Shown here: positions 1 to 6,005 of the stretch, in pieces
How the letters are laid out: each line of letters begins with the position of its first letter
Position numbering within the stretch: position 1 is the stretch's first letter
Assembly (NCBI GenBank): GCA_030613765.1
Contig: JAUWLI010000131.1
Span: 1 to 7,738 of the forward strand
Length of the DNA stretch: 7,738 bases
Reading direction: 5' to 3'
Source: Phycisphaerae bacterium
Lineage (GTDB): Bacteria > Planctomycetota > Phycisphaerae > Sedimentisphaerales > SG8-4
Notes under the pieces: generated by a model
Database searches by the model: none
Told to the model about the DNA's origin: nothing
What the model saw: only the letters and a program-made list of their open reading frames with translations
Translations under genes and position numbers: made by a program

Positions 1-1
1 A

Positions 2-3000
2 AAAACTGTATATGTGATTTCAAATACCAACGATGGGATAATACAGGCTTATGAAATACAGGATAGCAATCTCTTTTATCAGGCCCAATACAATTCCGAT
101 ATTCCATACTCAATCAGCCTTGCAGTCGACCCAGATTCAGAATTCCTCTTTGTCACCCATGAATATGCCCAACCTGTACAGGGAAATGAGATAGAAATAG
201 TAGATGCCAAGATAATGCAGTATGTAGATACTGTTATTGCCCCAGGAGCAGATAATCTTGCAGGCATAGCTTATGATCAAACAAGGCAAAAATTGTATCT
301 TATGGACCGATATACAAATCACCTGTACTCCTACTCTTGGTACCCGGCAACAAAGATACTTACCCCCGATTTTAACGATCCCTACTATGTGCAACTTGAA
401 GATACAGAAGACTCTTTCGGTATCGCTTTGGATGATGACAATGGTCTTTTGTATGTGGCAGATAATACAGATTCGATAAAGTATTATGATACAAACGACC
501 CCAATTGGGCAAAAATCGGTGAAGTTAATAACGTTTCCTGCAATGTTATTAGCATTGCCATTGATGTTAATAACCAGTTGCTTTATTACGGCAGTATGGG
601 AGCTTATGGTGAGGGCGACCCCTGCTTGTACCAATACAATCTGTCATCAAGCTCCGAACAATCGGTGTATGTCGGCTGTTCTGTTGCAGGTATTGCCGTT
701 GACCAGCAGACTTCGCTTGTTTATTTAACAACTTTTGGAGGCCAAGACGATACTAACGAGCCGTATCCGAAGGACCGGCTTATGGTCTACGATTCCAGCC
801 TGCAGCAGCTTTGGTATTCTGACGATATTGGAAACCCAACAGGCGTGGCCGTCGCAGGCAACGTCTCATATAAGCCGCCTTTTCCTCTTGTGGAACTCGT
901 CAAAGATGATAACGATGTTTGTGTTTCGCCGTTGATTAGCGAGGCCGAACATGAGCTTATGGGGACCCCATATAACTGGTTGTACTATACTATTGACTGT
1001 AACGCCAACGGACACGCCGATACCAATGTCTTCATCACAGATCATCTCCCTGCTGAAGTGAACTATATCTCATCGGTCCCCAATGGAATTTATGATCCCA
1101 ACTGGCATACGGTTACCTGGAAGATTCCTATTATGGCGGCAACGGATTTCAATACCTTCCGGATACAGGTCGGAGTCAATCACTATGCTAGGCCCGGCGA
1201 TACAATTATTAATCTTTGTGAAATAGAAAGTGACCGACACTACATGTTTACTACTTGCGAAACAGACGTATGCTGTTATGGCGGAAATATAATCTATGTT
1301 GACGCCGATGCCAACGATCCCAACAGCTATCATAACGGCACTTCCTGGCTCAATGCCTACATAGATTTACAGGAAGCACTCACCGGTGCTACTAATTGCG
1401 ATTGTGAACAAATCCGGGTAGCGCAGCAGACATACAGGCCTACAGATATAAACGATACGAGCGCTCGCCCGATTTCTTTCGAACTTGTCGATAACGTCGC
1501 CATCTATGGCGGGTTCCCGCCCGGCGGAGGCGCCTGGAACCAACGCTACCCGAATGTCTACGAAACTATCCTCAGCGGCGATATATGTACGCCATATAAC
1601 AAGTACGATAACAGCTATCACGTAGTAAAATGTGAAGATGTCAATAACGCTACCCTTGATGGCTTTATCATTACAGCCGGAAAGGCTGATGGCTCAGGTG
1701 ATGATGGGTATGGGGGCGCAATATATTGCAGGGATTCCAACGGCCTGATAGTAAGAAACTGCAGCATCAGCATTAATTCAGCTAAATACGGCGGAGGAAT
1801 GTACAACGAATTTTCTTCTGCGAACATAACCAACTGCATTTTCTTCGATAATGAAGCCACTTATGATAACGGCGGCGCAATTTACAATACAAATTCTTCA
1901 GGACCGAATGTGACAAATTGCATCTTCAGCAATAATTCAGCCCGTGAAGGTGGTGCAGTTTATAATAATTATTCTGAACCGAACATAACCAACTGCGTTT
2001 TCATCGGTAATACAGCCGATTATTACGGAGGTGGTATGTTTAACTCCGATGAATCTTCACCGTCTATAATTAATTGTACATTCAGCGGAAACTCGGCCAC
2101 CACAGTGGGGAATTCATACGGCGGCGCAATATGCAACTGGAATTATTCAGACCCGAATGTAACTAACTGCACGTTCATCGATAATTCAGCTCACGAAGGT
2201 GGAGCAGTTTATAACTACTACGATTCCGACCCTAACATTGCAAATTGCATATTCACTGCAAATGATGCTAACATGGGGGGTGGATTATATATCTCTTCTT
2301 CCAGCCCGGATATTACCAACTGTATTTTCGTCGGCAATACTGCCGATTCTTATGGCGGCGGCATGTTCAATTATTATGAATCATATCCCGTAGTTGTGAA
2401 TTCCATCTTTAGTGGAAACCGCGCTGACATTTATGGCGGCGGGATTGCCAGCTACATTAATACCAGCCTTGCACTTACCAACTGCACGGTTAGTGGAAAC
2501 TCCGCGTACTCTGGAGGAGGAATTTGGAGTTGGTCTTATGCGGATACGAATATAACTAACTGTATCTTATGGGCAAATGAGGCCAATTCTGTAGACGAGA
2601 TATTTATCGATGACCCTAGCAGGGCCATCATCAGCTACTCAGATATAGAAGACTCCAACGGCAGTGGAGATAACTGGGTTGACGAAATCGGGACGGATGT
2701 TGGCTATAATATCGATGAAGACCCCTGTTTCTTTGAGGTGCAGCAATCAACCGGCTCGTGGTCGGAGAATGCCACGTATGACAGTTCGACCTTTCAAAGC
2801 ACCCTGACCGATTCAGGTGCCGACTGGCCCGTTAACCAACTGGCAGGCAAATTCGTTAATCCCGACACATTGCAGGCCCTGCAATTCTTTATAGTATCCA
2901 ACGGTGTCAACACGATTAGAGTCTGGAGCGACGTGAACTCCATCGCTCTCACCGGTAAAACGTATCAAATTTTCGATTATCACCTCAGAGTCGACTCGGC

Positions 3001-3568
3001 CTGTATCGATACCGGCGACCCGAACGGAGATTACACAGGACAGACCGACATCGACGGCGAACCCCGCGTATTTGACGGAGATTATAATGAAATCCCAATC
3101 GTCGATATGGGTGCCGACGAATATTACTGGAGCCCGGCCGATTTCAACAGTGACGGTTTTGTAAACTTCTTCGATTATGCCTTCTTTGCCTCTGCCTGGC
3201 AAAGTGATCCCAATGACAACAATTACAATGAAGATTGCGACTTAGAAGATAACAACTCGGTTGACTATAATGACATTGCCCGCTTCTGTGAAGACTGGCT
3301 CTGGCAGACGGCTTGGGCAAAAGCCTTTCCCTTTAGTTACGGCCGGGGTATGGGTAAGAGTATGGGCATGGGCGAAGGTTTCTTCCCATCCATACAGGCC
3401 AAACAGGCCCGGCCTGATCTTACCGCCGACGATATTGAACAGATTATAAAGTGGCTTGCCGAGCTTTGGCTCACAGATGACGAAGTAAGAAAAATGATAA
3501 GCGAAGACGAATGGCTAAAATTCATCGAATCCGTAAAACAAGTCACTAAACAGCTAATAAACAATTAG
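2..3568 (+). CDS. Large secreted modular protein: beta-propeller, DUF11-like, right-handed beta-helix, dockerin (5'-partial)
   Basis: The frame is open to the left edge (K-T-V-Y-V-I-S-N precedes the GTG at 14), so the start and any signal peptide lie outside the window. Residues are counted from that GTG. Residues 25-285 hold about six NHL/YVTN-like blades, each with a 'GIA.D...LLYV' strand pair. Residues 287-420 resemble a DUF11 beta-sandwich (opening PFPLVELVKDDND). Residues 422-905 form a right-handed beta-helix with about 11 coils built on 'ITNCIFSGNSA..YGGGMFN'. Residues 911-985 are a small beta insertion. The helix closes with 'DSACIDTGDPNGD' and 'VDMGADEY'. A dockerin pair spans about 1040-1097, and a Gly/Met-rich linker and helical tail run to 1184. 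Such proteins are extracytoplasmic; the helix may bind or cleave polysaccharide, but I see no catalytic signature. The ligand is unknown. No strong intrinsic terminator follows the TAG. Confidence 0.93.
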   Translation, partial: KTVYVISNTNDGIIQAYEIQDSNLFYQAQYNSDIPYSISLAVDPDSEFLFVTHEYAQPVQGNEIEIVDAKIMQYVDTVIAPGADNLAGIAYDQTRQKLYLMDRYTNHLYSYSWYPATKILTPDFNDPYYVQLEDTEDSFGIALDDDNGLLYVADNTDSIKYYDTNDPNWAKIGEVNNVSCNVISIAIDVNNQLLYYGSMGAYGEGDPCLYQYNLSSSSEQSVYVGCSVAGIAVDQQTSLVYLTTFGGQDDTNEPYPKDRLMVYDSSLQQLWYSDDIGNPTGVAVAGNVSYKPPFPLVELVKDDNDVCVSPLISEAEHELMGTPYNWLYYTIDCNANGHADTNVFITDHLPAEVNYISSVPNGIYDPNWHTVTWKIPIMAATDFNTFRIQVGVNHYARPGDTIINLCEIESDRHYMFTTCETDVCCYGGNIIYVDADANDPNSYHNGTSWLNAYIDLQEALTGATNCDCEQIRVAQQTYRPTDINDTSARPISFELVDNVAIYGGFPPGGGAWNQRYPNVYETILSGDICTPYNKYDNSYHVVKCEDVNNATLDGFIITAGKADGSGDDGYGGAIYCRDSNGLIVRNCSISINSAKYGGGMYNEFSSANITNCIFFDNEATYDNGGAIYNTNSSGPNVTNCIFSNNSAREGGAVYNNYSEPNITNCVFIGNTADYYGGGMFNSDESSPSIINCTFSGNSATTVGNSYGGAICNWNYSDPNVTNCTFIDNSAHEGGAVYNYYDSDPNIANCIFTANDANMGGGLYISSSSPDITNCIFVGNTADSYGGGMFNYYESYPVVVNSIFSGNRADIYGGGIASYINTSLALTNCTVSGNSAYSGGGIWSWSYADTNITNCILWANEANSVDEIFIDDPSRAIISYSDIEDSNGSGDNWVDEIGTDVGYNIDEDPCFFEVQQSTGSWSENATYDSSTFQSTLTDSGADWPVNQLAGKFVNPDTLQALQFFIVSNGVNTIRVWSDVNSIALTGKTYQIFDYHLRVDSACIDTGDPNGDYTGQTDIDGEPRVFDGDYNEIPIVDMGADEYYWSPADFNSDGFVNFFDYAFFASAWQSDPNDNNYNEDCDLEDNNSVDYNDIARFCEDWLWQTAWAKAFPFSYGRGMGKSMGMGEGFFPSIQAKQARPDLTADDIEQIIKWLAELWLTDDEVRKMISEDEWLKFIESVKQVTKQLINN
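1736..2578 (+). repeat. In-gene array of about 11 beta-helix coils
   Basis: Eleven successive coils of roughly 23-32 residues share the core [VI]-x-N-[CS]-x-[FVL]-x-x-N followed by a Gly-rich 'GGGxxN' turn. Their cores are RNCSIS, TNCIFF, TNCIFS, TNCVFI, INCTFS, TNCTFI, ANCIFT, TNCIFV, VNSIFS, TNCTVS and TNCILW. The regularly spaced Asn and Cys would stack as ladders inside a parallel beta-helix. Coil 3 (from 1904) resembles coil 6 (from 2153), both with 'EGGAVYN'. Coil 4 (from 1982) resembles coil 8 (from 2309), both with 'GNTAD.YGGGMFN'. The array therefore seems to have grown by duplication of blocks of several coils rather than single coils. This lies inside the large coding region and is not a separate gene. 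Confidence 0.85.
3140..3301 (+). other. Dockerin-type calcium-binding module (encoded domain)
   Basis: Two 12-residue EF-hand-like loops are visible. The first has D1043, N1045, D1047, G1048, N1051 and D1054. The second has D1076, E1078, N1080, D1084 and D1087, with Asn1081 in place of the usual Gly. Each loop is followed by a hydrophobic helix (DYAFFASAW and DIARFCEDWLW). In clostridia dockerins bind cohesins. In Phycisphaerae the same module is common at the C-terminus of secreted proteins without a known cellulosome, so the partner is uncertain. No cohesin gene is present in this window. Confidence 0.8.
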
Positions 3569-3675
3569 TCACGGGTTTTTCTTACGACCGACGCCCTATT
3601 CAGTGTTGCGAAATGTGACGCCGCCCACAACTGGCGTACAAAAAAACACTTTTTTTATAAAAAGTTTTATTTACA

Positions 3676-3704
3676 TTGAACATTCCGGCCAAGTTTGGTA
3701 TAAT
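3676..3704 (+). promoter_or_regulatory. Sigma-70-like promoter with no gene behind it
   Basis: TTGAAC (3676-3681) is separated by exactly 17 bp from a perfect TATAAT (3699-3704). The predicted transcription start is near 3711. The -35 box matches TTGACA in its first four bases. No coding region with a ribosome-binding site starts within 200 bp downstream; instead the transcript would run into the hairpins at 3762-3892. It may therefore drive a non-coding RNA, or be a chance match in an A/T-rich spacer. Confidence 0.5.
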
Positions 3705-3710
3705 ATGAAC

Positions 3711-3892
3711 GACAGTTGAGAATTTAGAATATAAAATCGAGCAGTTAAAAGTAAGGAATGCCGGCCGTTCCGGCCTCAACTGGCTATATACTAAATACGA
3801 GATACTAAACACTAATTATTGCGGAGAACCGCACGAGTCGTCCCGCACCATTTAGGCGTGAGCCTAAGCAAAATTGGTGCTGGGCACACCAA
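3711..3892 (+). ncRNA. Candidate structured RNA with GUGA-tetraloop hairpin
   Basis: A transcript from the promoter just upstream could fold as follows. Hairpin A is GCCGG/CCGGC at about 3762-3776. Hairpin B is GCGG-AGAA-CCGC at 3821-3832. Hairpin C has outer stem GCACCA (3845-3850) with TGGTGC (3875-3880) and inner stem TTAGGC (3852-3857) with GCCTAA (3862-3867), closed by a GNRA-type GTGA loop. An alternative stem TTGGTG (3874-3879) with CACCAA (3887-3892) competes with the outer stem of C. I do not recognise a named RNA or riboswitch family. The structure is seen in the sequence; that it is transcribed or functional is inference. It could instead be part of a dispersed, mobile-type repeat. 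Confidence 0.3.
3871..3892 (-). terminator. Weak minus-strand terminator-like hairpin
   Basis: Read on the minus strand, TTGGTG, a 7-nt loop and CACCAA form a 6-bp stem followed directly by TTTT. It is A/U-poor in the loop but short in the stem. It lies about 650 bp past the stop of the minus-strand operon, so at best it would be a backup stop for readthrough. The same bases are the alternative stem of the candidate plus-strand RNA. Confidence 0.2.
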
Positions 3893-3978
3893 AAATCATT
3901 ATTTAGCATCATAAATGCCAAAGTTTTAAACATTTGGATGTATTAATGGCTAAAAAACGCTTATTTCGCTGGTTTCTG

Positions 3979-4001
3979 AAAAAGGCCATTTTGATGGCCT
4001 T
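3979..4001 (-). terminator. Rho-independent terminator-like hairpin, minus strand
   Basis: On the minus strand a perfect 8-bp stem (AAGGCCAT / ATGGCCTT) with a 4-nt CAAA loop is followed by a run of five T residues, two of which lie in the stem. This is the best intrinsic terminator geometry in the intergenic region. It points the right way to stop transcripts from the ResB-CcsA-radical SAM operon, whose last stop codon is about 540 bp upstream. The long distance weakens the assignment. Confidence 0.4.
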
Positions 4002-4017
4002 GTGGACGAAGGCAAGT

Positions 4018-4049
4018 CTCTGTGTCAAAAGCTTGCTTTTAGAGCAGAG
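4018..4049. repeat. Inverted repeat with nested stem
   Basis: CTCTG (4018-4022) pairs with CAGAG (4045-4049). Inside it AAAAG (4027-4031) pairs with CTTTT (4036-4040) across a short CTTG loop. It sits between the minus-strand terminator-like hairpin and the dispersed repeat. No function is evident. Confidence 0.4.
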
Positions 4050-4071
4050 TCTGCCGAGAACACCAAGCCAG

Positions 4072-4166
4072 CTAAGAATAATCTGTGTAAATCCTGTTAT
4101 CCTGTCTAATCTTTCTTCGTGCCTTCGTGTCTTAGTGGCCAAAAATCCGCGAAATCCGTGGTTAAC
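4072..4166 (-). repeat. Widespread environmental intergenic repeat ('aagacacgaaggcacgaag' class)
   Basis: Read on the minus strand the segment contains, in order, 'ccacggatttcgcggat', 'ccactaagacacgaagg', 'cacgaagaaagattagac' and 'aggataacaggatttacac'. From memory, these phrases recur together in intergenic regions of phylogenetically distant bacteria and archaea (planctomycetes, Chloroflexi, delta-proteobacteria, methanogens). They are often mis-annotated as short proteins beginning 'MATKTRRHEE' or containing 'ITGFTQII', as the minus frame 3909-4142 does here. They are non-coding and their origin and function are not established. Their presence marks an accessory, recombination-tolerant spacer. 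The recollection cannot be confirmed here without a search. Confidence 0.65.
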
Positions 4167-4169
4167 AAA

Positions 4170-4219
4170 CGACTTACGTGCATATAAGTCGCTCTACAAC
4201 TGTAAAGAAACATTTACAG
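4170..4219. repeat. Two adjacent perfect 7-bp inverted repeats
   Basis: CGACTTA (4170-4176) pairs with TAAGTCG (4185-4191) over an 8-nt loop. CTGTAAA (4200-4206) pairs with TTTACAG (4213-4219) over a 6-nt loop. The first is followed on the minus strand by TTTGTT, so it could act as a weak terminator there. Two perfect 7-bp stems within 50 bp, directly ahead of the 'NKANF' element, suggest the leader of that repeat. Their function is unknown. Confidence 0.45.
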
Positions 4220-4251
4220 ATGTCATGAGTCCTCTACAAATAAACCTTTTT

Positions 4252-4458
4252 ATGCAAAACAAAGCCAATTTCCGAAAAGTCAAGTTGAACGTAAATAAAG
4301 TATTAACAAAGGATTACGAGCAAATGGACACTTGGTCAATTAGGAAAAAACAAAGCCAAACAAAGCCAAACAAAGCCAATTAAAGCCAATTAAAGCCAAT
4401 ATTATGCCAAAACAAAGCCAATTCAAACCCAAACGAACCCAATTTCACACCAATTTAG
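4252..4458 (+). repeat. 'NKANF'-type dispersed element with embedded 10-bp array
   Basis: Translated from 4252 this begins MQNKANFRKVKLNVNKV and continues with 'LTKDYEQMDTWSIRKK' before an Asn/Lys/Gln/Pro-poor-complexity end at a TAA (4381-4383). I recall near-identical peptide strings as spurious ORFs scattered through Phycisphaerae genomes and metagenome bins, which points to a multi-copy DNA element and not a gene. The composition (caaa/gccaa words continuing past the stop as 'aaacccaaacgaaccc') argues the unit is conserved at DNA level. It has no ribosome-binding site of note, transposase or long terminal repeats. A real small protein cannot be excluded. Confidence 0.5.
4351..4400 (+). 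repeat. Perfect 10-bp tandem repeat, five units
   Basis: Units are CAAAGCCAAA twice, then CAAAGCCAAT, then TAAAGCCAAT twice, exactly in register. The array decays to the right into ATTATGCCAA and ACAAAGCCAA-like units to about 4455. Ten is not a multiple of three, so the array shifts reading frame at each unit and is not under codon selection. The period is close to one helical turn and places A-tracts in phase, which could bend the DNA. It could equally be simple slippage growth. Confidence 0.85.
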
Positions 4459-4536
4459 GGGGGCAAGTAAATGATTAATCTTGTTCGAATCGAGCTGGAA
4501 TCAGCAACAATTTGTTTTAAAGATTTGACTATCCGT

Positions 4537-4550
4537 GAGCCCTACGGCTC
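4537..4550. repeat. Hairpin spanning a stop codon
   Basis: GAGCC (4537-4541) pairs with GGCTC (4546-4550) around a CTAC loop. On the minus strand the loop contains the TAG stop of the radical SAM gene. No T-run follows on either strand, so it is not a canonical terminator, but it could stabilise the 3' end of the message. Confidence 0.4.
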
Positions 4551-6005
4551 AAGAAGCTTTATTAGCTTAAACATACTTTTTGGCATACCGCCCAAACCCT
4601 TCATGTGGTCTTTCAGGAATGAGTTTTCGATGATAGCTTTCATGCCCTTTATGAGACAGGAGCGTTTTAGGTCGTTGCCCTTCATATTTGCCCACTGGGG
4701 TACTTTTTTCATATAGTATGCCTTGTAGCACTTGAGAACCTCCTTCATAAGTTGATCGCGGTTCATGGCTGTGGGTTTGATAACAGGCTCGACGAGGTTG
4801 TATTTTGAGTAATCGGTGACTTCGATATAAGGCTTCAAACTCTCGTACATATCTGCGTACGGCCATGGTGCAAGAAGAAGAAAGTGCATAAAGTCCGCAT
4901 TATATTCACAGGCAAGCTCCAGGGTTTCCCTGATCGATTTACGCGTCTCATCCGGCGTACCCAGAATAAGTGAGCTTTCAACAATCATCCCTGCATTTTG
5001 AATCAGATTAAGGGCCTCCTTCGAGTCCTCAAATTTGTTTTCCTTCCTGAATTCTTCCAGCTTCTGATCGCTTGTGGCCTCAACACCCACGTATATAAAG
5101 AGTATGCCGGCCTGGCGGTAACGGTCAAGAATGTCGCGATCGCGAAGGATTCCCTCAACACAGGTTTCAAGAAGAATATGAACACCCAAGTTTCTTTCAA
5201 TAAGCAGTTCGAGAATCTTTTCCCACCGCCGGCGTGAATATGTAGGATACTCGTCTGCAATAAAGAAAACGTTTATCCCGTACTTTGTTGCAAGGTGTTC
5301 AATTTCGGCTACAAAGCTGTGAGGATTGCGCTCTCGATACGAGCCTTGCCAGAATTTGTGTTGCGAGCAGAAAATGCAGGAGTGAACACAGCCTCGTGAG
5401 GAGCTTATAATTGCAACTGTCGAATTATCAATGAAATAAAGCGGATAGTCCGACCAGTTTACAAGGTGCCAGGCAGGATGCAATGAGTCGAGGTCTGCGA
5501 TGAAGGGCCTGGATTCAGTGCGAATTACTTTACCATCCTGCACAAAGGCTATTCCGGGAACATCTGAAAGGTCACGCCCCATTCTGTGTGCATCGAGAAG
5601 CTCAGGAGCGGTTAATTCTCCTTCGCCAAGCACACAATAATCAACGTATTGACCGTCATTGGAAAGTATTTCATCATAACAAAATGTAGGGTGAACACCA
5701 CCAAGGAAGGTTGTAACTTCATGAAGTTCTTCCTTTGCTATCTTCAATACTTCAATCGCATCGTTTATGGTCGCTGTTATCGCAGTGACACCGACAAAAT
5801 CGGGTCTCGTAGAGCGGATATTTTCACGGATTTGCTCGAAGGTGTGAAATTTCGACATCGCATCATAGATTTCAACCTCGAAGCCAGCCTTTTCCAGCTC
5901 ACCGGCAATATATACAAATCCGAGGTTGGGCCACCTGCCTGCTGATTCCACCACCCCGGAGTGGTATGGCGGTGTGATTAGCATTACATTAGACGGTCTG
6001 TTCAT
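4542..6005 (-). CDS. BchE-like radical SAM enzyme with N-terminal cobalamin-binding domain
   Basis: This 487-residue cytoplasmic enzyme is full length for class B radical SAM proteins. Residues 6-140 form the Rossmann-like B12-binding domain ('LITPPYHSG', 'LGFVYIAGELEKAGF', 'FLGGVHPTF', 'CVLGEGE'). The usual DxHxxG is replaced by D48-A-M-S, so cobalamin, if bound, would lack the lower histidine ligand. The 4Fe-4S motif CxxxCxxC is C206, C210 and C213 (RGCVHSCIFC). 'GVEATSD' (307-313) and 'LGTPDET' (348-354) fit the SAM barrel, and 390-487 is a helical tail. The 'PPYHSGVVESAGRWPNLGF' opening resembles BchE, the anaerobic Mg-protoporphyrin ester cyclase, but no chlorophyll genes are seen, so the substrate is unknown. 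ATG at 6005 has GAAAGG 6 nt upstream and lies inside the preceding gene (17-bp overlap), implying translational coupling. Confidence 0.92.
   Translation of the reverse strand: MNRPSNVMLITPPYHSGVVESAGRWPNLGFVYIAGELEKAGFEVEIYDAMSKFHTFEQIRENIRSTRPDFVGVTAITATINDAIEVLKIAKEELHEVTTFLGGVHPTFCYDEILSNDGQYVDYCVLGEGELTAPELLDAHRMGRDLSDVPGIAFVQDGKVIRTESRPFIADLDSLHPAWHLVNWSDYPLYFIDNSTVAIISSSRGCVHSCIFCSQHKFWQGSYRERNPHSFVAEIEHLATKYGINVFFIADEYPTYSRRRWEKILELLIERNLGVHILLETCVEGILRDRDILDRYRQAGILFIYVGVEATSDQKLEEFRKENKFEDSKEALNLIQNAGMIVESSLILGTPDETRKSIRETLELACEYNADFMHFLLLAPWPYADMYESLKPYIEVTDYSKYNLVEPVIKPTAMNRDQLMKEVLKCYKAYYMKKVPQWANMKGNDLKRSCLIKGMKAIIENSFLKDHMKGLGGMPKSMFKLIKLLEP

Larger units (their letters stand above)
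3569..4541. other. Convergent non-coding region of about 970 bp, rich in repeats and hairpins
   Basis: This lies between the stops of the plus-strand beta-helix gene and the minus-strand radical SAM gene. No reading frame here has protein-like composition together with a ribosome-binding site and family resemblance. The longest frame (plus, 3934-4383) runs through inverted repeats, a dispersed repeat and a 10-bp array, so it looks accidental. Positions 3569-3675 hold little: a weak inverted repeat (ACGCC 3618-3622 / GGCGT 3633-3637) and an A/T-only hairpin (ACTTTTT 3648-3654 / AAAAAGT 3659-3665) that could be a poor terminator for the upstream gene. Positions 4459-4541 show no recognisable signal except a hairpin at the right-hand stop codon. 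The middle is described in separate entries. Confidence 0.75.

Noticed and set aside
2813..3202. Minus-strand frame of 129 codons
   Set aside because: Antisense to the well-supported beta-helix and dockerin region; a shadow frame.
3566..3590. Intrinsic terminator at the T-run just after the large plus-strand gene
   Set aside because: The five T residues are not preceded by a stable stem; only a 3-bp GTC/GAC match is present.
3841..3850. ...CGCACCA, resembling a tRNA 3' end
   Set aside because: No cloverleaf upstream; the CCA is part of the hairpin stem GCACCA/TGGTGC.
3909..4142. Minus-strand frame of 77 codons beginning MATKTRRHEE
   Set aside because: This is the familiar spurious translation of the dispersed repeat, and a terminator-like hairpin lies inside it.
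3934..4383. Plus-strand frame of 149 codons across the intergenic region
   Set aside because: It runs through inverted repeats, the reverse complement of a widespread non-coding repeat and a 10-bp array; there is no convincing ribosome-binding site or family resemblance. Treated as non-coding.
4351..4455. CRISPR-like array
   Set aside because: Units are 10 bp, directly abutting, without spacers; this is a simple tandem repeat.
4480..4496. GTTCGAATC, similar to a tRNA T-loop
   Set aside because: No matching acceptor, D or anticodon arms can be drawn around it; only four T-stem pairs form.
4471..4716. Plus-strand frame of 81 codons with a G-rich stretch upstream of its ATG
   Set aside because: Most of it is antisense to the conserved C-terminal part of the radical SAM gene, and the peptide has no recognisable features.
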